From Pseudomonas sp. S09G 359 (GTDB lineage: Bacteria; Pseudomonadota; Gammaproteobacteria; Pseudomonadales; Pseudomonadaceae), in NCBI RefSeq assembly GCF_002843605.1, contig NZ_CP025263.1:3873501-3937500 (forward strand): DNA of 64,000 nucleotides, written 5' to 3'. The position numbers and the translations under genes are program-made. Positions 59,269 to 64,000 of this stretch are shown piece after piece (the stretch's first letter is position 1; each line of letters starts with the position of its first letter). The notes under the pieces are model-generated. The model was not told where the DNA came from, ran no database searches, and saw only the letters and a program-made list of their open reading frames with translations.

Positions 59269-61019
59269 AGGTACACGTCTCCTTGTGTGCTGATGACTCG
59301 TAGTTCGTGGTAGGCATTGAGGCTGGCGTAGAGCGCAAAAAATTCGTTGAGTACCGACGCGAACACAAACACTTCGCCCTGACCTGAAAAGCCTTGGGGA
59401 TCAATCGTCAGATCGATTCGTAAGCCGCGAAATGGCAGGCCGCGATGCAAACGGTCGACGGCCGTATGGCTGACGGACCTCAGCGCCCCCAAGCGTTTCT
59501 CGCTGATTTTTTGCGCCTGGCGATCGTGGTAGCGCGGCAGGTCGTAGGTTTCGAGGATCATCTTCAGGGCTTTGATGTCACTCAATGACAGGTAGTTGAG
59601 CGACATATTGCTGATGAGGCGCCAGAGAAAGTCATGGTCAAGGGGCGGCGAAAAACTCGCGGTCGCCGCGCAAATATTACGAAACGACACCCCTTCCGGT
59701 GTCTGCTCGCACGGCTGGTTGATGGCACCTATCGGCAGCAGCCGAGGCAAATTTTGATTGGTGCACGTCAGCTCGATCGACAGTGTTTCCTGACCATGCT
59801 CCAACCCGTTGTTCAACCCCAGCCAGGTATCGAGCCCGGCGTGCTGCGTCGACGAACGCTGGCGGACGCTGTAGCTCGCAGGTCCCGTGGATACGTCAGT
59901 GTCACCGTCATGTTCGAAGGATTCGAACGGTACATAGGCCTGATACCCCAACCCTGCGGGGCGCCAACCGACGACGCTGTCCACGGAAAATACACAGGCG
60001 TTTTCCCGCGAATACTCCCCAGGTACCAGCAGGTATTCATCCTGCTTGCCGTCCAGGCGAATCGGCACCGCGTCGTGCTTGAACAGGTTGACGATCGGCG
60101 TGCAGTAGAGCTTCACGTTATCCAGAGTGGGGTGCTGGGTCTCACGCCATGGGGTATTGAGTTCGAAACGCAGTACCACCCCGCGTGTTTGCTTGAGCGT
60201 TTCAGGGGGCAAACTGCGCAGCACATCCAGCCCCTCCACATCGACAAACAGGTATTTCTCAGGAAACACAAAGTACTCCTGCAGATGCCGATAGCCGCGA
60301 AACGTGTTCAGCGGATAGGGAATCAACGCCTGATCTTCGCTGAACCCCACCGGGCGTACCTGGTCGGCGCCCAGTCGCAGCGACAGAGCCTGCCCATCAG
60401 CACCGCTGACCGGCAGGCCCGCGTGATCGAAGGGCAGCAACTCGATGCCCTCAAGATGGCGCAACAAACTCAGGTACAAGCCCTGCCCAATGTAGTGATC
60501 ACCTGCCAGATGCAGGCGCAACTGGTCGAACGCGCACTCACTGAAATTGCCCTCGACGCTCATGTCCAGGCGCAGGCTCAACATGCCCCGCTCCCCCTGC
60601 ACGCTGTATTCCAGGGCGCTCAGTTGCAGTGGCAGGACCTGCGTGGCGTAACAGGTGCGAAAGCGGCAGCGCTCGCCATTCACGGCAGCACTTTCGACCG
60701 GCGTATCCCGCGCGACCAGAACTCCAGGGCCGGCCTGTCTCAACGGATCAAATTGCAGGATGCTCAACGCTGGCATTGGCCGCATGTAGTTGGGCCACAG
60801 CAAATGCATCAAGGAATGGGTCAGCTCCGGCAGCTCGTCATCCAGTTTCTGGCGCAAACGGCCGGTAAGAAAGGCAAAGCCCTCGAGCAATCTCTCCACA
60901 TCCGGGTCCTGACCGGGTTCCGCAAGAAAAGGTGCGAGCGCAGGGTTGCGCTCGGAGAAACGCCGCCCAAGCTGGCGTAGCGCACTGAGCTCGCTTTGGT
61001 AATAGCGATTAAAGGACAT
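59232..61019 (-). CDS. tssF: T6SS baseplate protein TssF
   Basis: This 595-residue protein begins MSFNRYYQSELSALRQLGR, a clear TssF start, followed by DPDVERLLEGFAFLTGRLRQKLDDELPELTHS and the late motif GFSGQGEVFVFASVLNEFFALYASLN. It forms the wedge with TssG around the TssK hub. The ATG at 61019 lies 10 bases inside the end of tssE. Confidence 0.95.
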   Translation of the reverse strand: MSFNRYYQSELSALRQLGRRFSERNPALAPFLAEPGQDPDVERLLEGFAFLTGRLRQKLDDELPELTHSLMHLLWPNYMRPMPALSILQFDPLRQAGPGVLVARDTPVESAAVNGERCRFRTCYATQVLPLQLSALEYSVQGERGMLSLRLDMSVEGNFSECAFDQLRLHLAGDHYIGQGLYLSLLRHLEGIELLPFDHAGLPVSGADGQALSLRLGADQVRPVGFSEDQALIPYPLNTFRGYRHLQEYFVFPEKYLFVDVEGLDVLRSLPPETLKQTRGVVLRFELNTPWRETQHPTLDNVKLYCTPIVNLFKHDAVPIRLDGKQDEYLLVPGEYSRENACVFSVDSVVGWRPAGLGYQAYVPFESFEHDGDTDVSTGPASYSVRQRSSTQHAGLDTWLGLNNGLEHGQETLSIELTCTNQNLPRLLPIGAINQPCEQTPEGVSFRNICAATASFSPPLDHDFLWRLISNMSLNYLSLSDIKALKMILETYDLPRYHDRQAQKISEKRLGALRSVSHTAVDRLHRGLPFRGLRIDLTIDPQGFSGQGEVFVFASVLNEFFALYASLNAYHELRVISTQGDVYLWPSRMGQQPLL

Positions 61020-61428
61020 CCGGCGAGACCTCGACCTGCCCGGCGCCACACAATCGCGCGGTGAACACCACCGGCTGCCTGGCACCCTCCACCATCAGCG
61101 TCGCCTCGATGATGAATGCCAGGGCCAATGGGTCATGATCCCGAGGCAACGCCGTGACCTGTACAGCCTTCAAGCGCGGCTCGTAGGCGCGGATAAAGCG
61201 CTCGATCAACAGCCGCGATTGGCTCAGTGACTCATGCAGGCTGCGGTTCATATCATTGAGGTCGGGCAAGCCATAGTCCGGCAACGTTTGAACGCTGCCC
61301 GCACGAATACTGAGCATCTTCCCCAAGTGGGCGGCAACCGACTTCACGGCGCACGCAGGGGCAGTCGCCGGCCGTTCGAGGCGCTCGAAAAGGCGTTGGT
61401 TGTGGGTCACCCGCTGGCCTCTGCTCAT
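61009..61428 (-). CDS. tssE: T6SS baseplate protein TssE (gp25-like)
   Basis: This 139-residue gp25/LysM-type protein has the family core LPDYGLPDLNDMNRSL, then RLLIERFIRAYEPRLKAVQV (with the E-P-R motif) and the final strand TLMVEGARQPVVFTARLC. It nucleates sheath polymerisation on the baseplate. It overlaps tssC by four bases and tssF by eleven. Confidence 0.94.
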   Translation of the reverse strand: MSRGQRVTHNQRLFERLERPATAPACAVKSVAAHLGKMLSIRAGSVQTLPDYGLPDLNDMNRSLHESLSQSRLLIERFIRAYEPRLKAVQVTALPRDHDPLALAFIIEATLMVEGARQPVVFTARLCGAGQVEVSPDVL

Positions 61429-62900
61429 TCTTTATCAAGCTTGCCAACGAGGGACAGTGTGAAATCCGCCCCCATGTACTTGAAGTGTGGTCGCACGCTC
61501 AGGTTGACGCGGTACCAGCCAGGCTCGCCCTCGACGTCACTGACAACAATGCGCGCGGCACGCAGTGGCCGCCGCCCACGCACTTCGGCACTGGGGTTTT
61601 CCTGGTCGGCAACGTACTGGCGAATCCACTTATTGAGTTCCAGCTCCAGGTCGGTACGCTCCTTCCACGACCCCAGTTGCTCGCGCTGCAACACCTTGAG
61701 GTAATGGGCCAGCCGGTTGACCACCATCATGTAGGGCAGCTGGGTACCCAGGCGATAATTCAGCTCGGCTTCCTTGCCTTCGGCGCTGATGCCGAAGTGT
61801 TTGGGCTTCTGCACCGAACTGGCGGAAAAGAACGCGGCATTGTCACTGCCCTTGCGCATCGTCAAGGCAATGAAACCTTCCTGTGCCAGTTCATATTCAC
61901 GGCGGTCGGAAACCAGAACTTCGGTGGGGATCTTGGTTTCGATTTCGCCCATGCTGTGAAAGTGATGCAACGGCAGATCTTCTACGGCCCCTCCGCTTTG
62001 GGGCCCGATAATATTCGGGCACCAGCGAAACCTCGCGAAGCTGTCGGTCAAGCGCGTGGCAAAGGCGTAGGCGGTATTGCCCCACAGGTAGTGTTCGTGG
62101 CTGTTCACCACGTTTTCCTGATAGGCAAAGGTCTTGACCGGGCACTCAAGGGGGTCATAGGGCGTACGCAGCAGGAAACGCGGCACGGTCAACCCGATAT
62201 AACGAGCGTCCTCGCTCTGGCGAAAGCTTTGCCATTTGGCAAACTGCGGGCCTTCGAAATGGTCCTTGAGGTCCTTGAGGTCAGGCAGGCCGGTGAAGCT
62301 TTCCAAGCCGAAAAAGCCCGGCCCGGCAGCGGCAATAAAAGGCGCATGTGCCATGCAGGCGACACTCGATGCATATTGCATCAGCTTCACATCGGGCGCG
62401 CTTGGGGAAAGAAAGTAGTTCGCAATGATTGCGCCCACTGGCTGGCCACCAAACTGACCGTACTCTGCACTGTAGATATGTTTGTACAACCCGGACTGGG
62501 TCACTTCCGGTGAGTCTTCGAAGTCATCCAGCAGGTCTTGCCGAGAAACGTTCAGCAGCTCGATCTTGATGTTTTCACGAAAGTTGGTGCGGTCGACCAG
62601 TAACTGCAAGCCCTTCCAGGAGGCTTCCAGGGCCTGGAAGTCCGGATGGTGCAAAATCTCATCCATTTGCCGGCTGAGCTTGGTATCGATCTCGGCAATC
62701 ATCCGGTCGACCAAGCGCTTCTTGACCGGTTCCCCGCTGTTCTGCGGCTTCATCAGCTCTTCGATAAACGCCGAGACGCCACGCTTGGCAATGCCATAAG
62801 CCTCGTCATCTGCACTGAGCAAGGTCTGGGCAATGATATTGTCGAGAATGCTGTATTCGCCCACAGCTTGGGCGGGTACCGGGTTCTGCTGGGTGGTCAT
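61425..62900 (-). CDS. tssC: T6SS sheath large subunit TssC (VipB)
   Basis: This 491-residue contractile sheath subunit has hallmarks EASWKGLQLLVDRTNF, SAEYGQFGGQPVGAIIANYF, PYDPLECPVKTFAYQE, WGNTAYAFATRLTDSFARF and the C-terminal VSDVEGEPGWYRVNLSVRPHFKYMG. It forms the helical sheath with TssB. It starts 26 bases after tssB. Confidence 0.97.
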   Translation of the reverse strand: MTTQQNPVPAQAVGEYSILDNIIAQTLLSADDEAYGIAKRGVSAFIEELMKPQNSGEPVKKRLVDRMIAEIDTKLSRQMDEILHHPDFQALEASWKGLQLLVDRTNFRENIKIELLNVSRQDLLDDFEDSPEVTQSGLYKHIYSAEYGQFGGQPVGAIIANYFLSPSAPDVKLMQYASSVACMAHAPFIAAAGPGFFGLESFTGLPDLKDLKDHFEGPQFAKWQSFRQSEDARYIGLTVPRFLLRTPYDPLECPVKTFAYQENVVNSHEHYLWGNTAYAFATRLTDSFARFRWCPNIIGPQSGGAVEDLPLHHFHSMGEIETKIPTEVLVSDRREYELAQEGFIALTMRKGSDNAAFFSASSVQKPKHFGISAEGKEAELNYRLGTQLPYMMVVNRLAHYLKVLQREQLGSWKERTDLELELNKWIRQYVADQENPSAEVRGRRPLRAARIVVSDVEGEPGWYRVNLSVRPHFKYMGADFTLSLVGKLDKE

Positions 62901-62926
62901 GGTGTCAGTGTCCTTTTACTGAAATG

Positions 62927-63424
62927 TCAGGCGGTGTGGCTGCTCAGCCCCAGTTCCGCCAATACCCGGGCGCGGGATTCATCGTCGGCCAGGGCCTGCT
63001 CAATGGCCTTGCGAAAACTTGGCGTATTGCCCAATGGCCCTTTGAGCGCCATGAGCGCCTCGCGCAGCGCCATCAGCTTGTGCAATTCAGGAATCTGCTC
63101 CACCAGGTTCGCCGGGTTGAAATCCTTCATAGCGGTGATACGCACCTGAATGGCCAGCTCTTCAACGCCGGCGTCCTCCTGGAGGCGATTGGGTACGTTC
63201 AGGGTCAGGCTTAGCGCCTGTTTGGCCAGCACGTCATCGAGGGTGTTCTTGTCGAGTGCGATGGGCTTGCGATCCTCAAGCTTGCGCACATCCTCACGCA
63301 GGGTGAAATCTCCCAGCACCAATAGTTTCAACGGCAGCTCGACTTCTTCTTGTGCTCCACCAATAGCGGGTTTGAAGGTGATATTGATGCGCTCTTTGGG
63401 TGCCACCGAACCGTCTTTGGCCAT
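62927..63424 (-). CDS. tssB: T6SS sheath small subunit TssB (VipA)
   Basis: This 165-residue protein contains the conserved opening KDGSVAPKERINITFKPAIG, the LPLKLLVLGDFTLRED segment and MKDFNPANLVEQIPELHKLM. It dimerises with TssC; the TssC-ClpV recognition helix is in the partner. It lies 32 bases after tssA. Confidence 0.97.
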   Translation of the reverse strand: MAKDGSVAPKERINITFKPAIGGAQEEVELPLKLLVLGDFTLREDVRKLEDRKPIALDKNTLDDVLAKQALSLTLNVPNRLQEDAGVEELAIQVRITAMKDFNPANLVEQIPELHKLMALREALMALKGPLGNTPSFRKAIEQALADDESRARVLAELGLSSHTA

Positions 63425-63456
63425 GGTATTTCTCCTTTTTCAAGTGGCTCGAAAGC

Positions 63457-64000
63457 CTATTCAAGTACCGCGTCAAGATCGAAGAGGCATAACCTGCGAT
63501 GGGTCTCGTCCTTGCGCTCTCGCACGGCGTGGTTTTGTGGCAACAGGTCACAGCAGCGGTGCAGCAATTGCGTGACTTGAAGGGCGAGCCCCGGCTCCCA
63601 ACGCTCCAGGCCCGAGCGTTGCAGCTGGTGGTCGAGGTCTTCGAGCTGGATCTTGGCCAACTCATGCTTGCCTGCCTGCACACACAAGCGCGCCAGTGCG
63701 AGACACCAATGAAAACGGGCCCGATCACTGCGTGCCGTGTACCTGCCCTGCGTGAGTTCATGCACGACCGCCTTGAGCCCGTCCTTTCGCAGCCGGGCCG
63801 CCGCCGCCCGCAAGGCCGTTTCCCAAGGTTCGGCATCGGCATCAACTGCTACCGGCAACGCAACTGATTCGGGCCTCTGCAGGTGCCGAGAAACCTGTAG
63901 AGCAATCCAATTGCGAGTGTTTGCGTCGGCAAACGCAGTACCGTCGTGGAAGCGAAACTCCGGCAGGTTTGGCAAGCGTTGCAGCAACAACGCGAAGCTG
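63457..64000 (-). CDS. tssA: T6SS protein TssA (ImpA), C-terminal part
   Basis: This is the last 181 codons of a TssA protein; the frame runs open to the right edge of the window, so the ImpA_N domain and the start are missing. The visible part is the VasJ-type C-terminal domain with ALRAAAARLRKDGLKAVVHE, RARFHWCLALARLCVQAGKHELA and LEDLDHQLQRSGLERWEPGL. TssA primes and caps the growing tail. Its position at the head of the operon matches hsiA2 in the HSI-II order. Confidence 0.9.
   Translation of the reverse strand, partial: SFALLLQRLPNLPEFRFHDGTAFADANTRNWIALQVSRHLQRPESVALPVAVDADAEPWETALRAAAARLRKDGLKAVVHELTQGRYTARSDRARFHWCLALARLCVQAGKHELAKIQLEDLDHQLQRSGLERWEPGLALQVTQLLHRCCDLLPQNHAVRERKDETHRRLCLFDLDAVLE

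Overview
The window looks like chromosomal DNA of a Pseudomonas, most likely from the P. fluorescens complex. It is GC-rich and densely packed. It carries several REP-type inverted repeat pairs with cores of the form GCGGGCTTGCCCGC or GGGGGCTTGCCCCC, and the protein set is typical of the genus (Bat/MoxR operon, SbcCD, DUF3077-like and DUF5629-like proteins, a DUF6543 giant protein, FadE/FabG/MaoC/FadI/FadD, AlkB with PraA/PraB-like proteins, and a type VI secretion cluster). No tRNA, rRNA, CRISPR array, insertion sequence or prophage was seen. All gene names come from reading motifs and family resemblance; no database search was possible.

Layout. 1-6474 (+): the tail of a MoxR ATPase followed by a tightly overlapping operon of DUF58, DUF4381, two VWA proteins (the second with TPRs) and BatD. 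6475-7301: REP pairs flanking a small DUF3077-like gene with a structured-looking leader. 7302-12771 (+): sbcD, sbcC and a glutathione S-transferase. 12772-14760: REP pair, a small secreted protein, a periplasmic lactonase-type beta-propeller and a DUF5629-like protein. 14912-19570 (+): a 1552-residue DUF6543 (dermonecrotic-toxin-domain) type protein. 19623-23063 (-): an RND/MMPL exporter with a YCF48-like partner. 23350-24465 (+): a Gfo/Idh/MocA dehydrogenase behind two candidate operators. 24414-25175: a perfect-period (254 bp) tandem triplication of the junction between that gene and the next.

25104-38743 (-) is a hydrocarbon and fatty-acid catabolic block. In transcription order it holds an alpha/beta hydrolase, AlkB, two homologous secreted PraA/PraB-like proteins, FadL, FadE, a large FabG, a MaoC hydratase, a thiolase and a FadD ligase. 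A divergent trio (Baeyer-Villiger-type monooxygenase, SDR, PF10118-like di-metal protein) occupies 38998-42263. An alkane would be taken up through FadL, hydroxylated by AlkB and, after oxidation to the acid, activated and beta-oxidised by the same block. A 22-bp dyad of the same architecture lies upstream of both alkB and fadE and may couple them.

42260-45260 holds a PTS-EIIC/EAL fusion protein (-), a small membrane protein with a GGA-rich hairpin leader that resembles an RsmA target (+), and a DUF6388-like protein (+). 45269-64000 (-) is a type VI secretion cluster with the gene order of P. aeruginosa HSI-II: tssA (partial), tssB, tssC, tssE, tssF, tssG, clpV, a sigma-54 activator, a 43-residue lipoprotein, the FHA protein gene, tssJ, tssK, tssL, tssM, a PP2C phosphatase and a Ser/Thr kinase. 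Hcp, VgrG and effectors are not in the window and probably lie beyond its right edge or elsewhere.

The least-explained signals are the 254-bp triplication, the shared alkB/fadE dyad, the Rsm-like leader, the DUF3077 leader hairpin and the micro-lipoprotein inside the T6SS operon.
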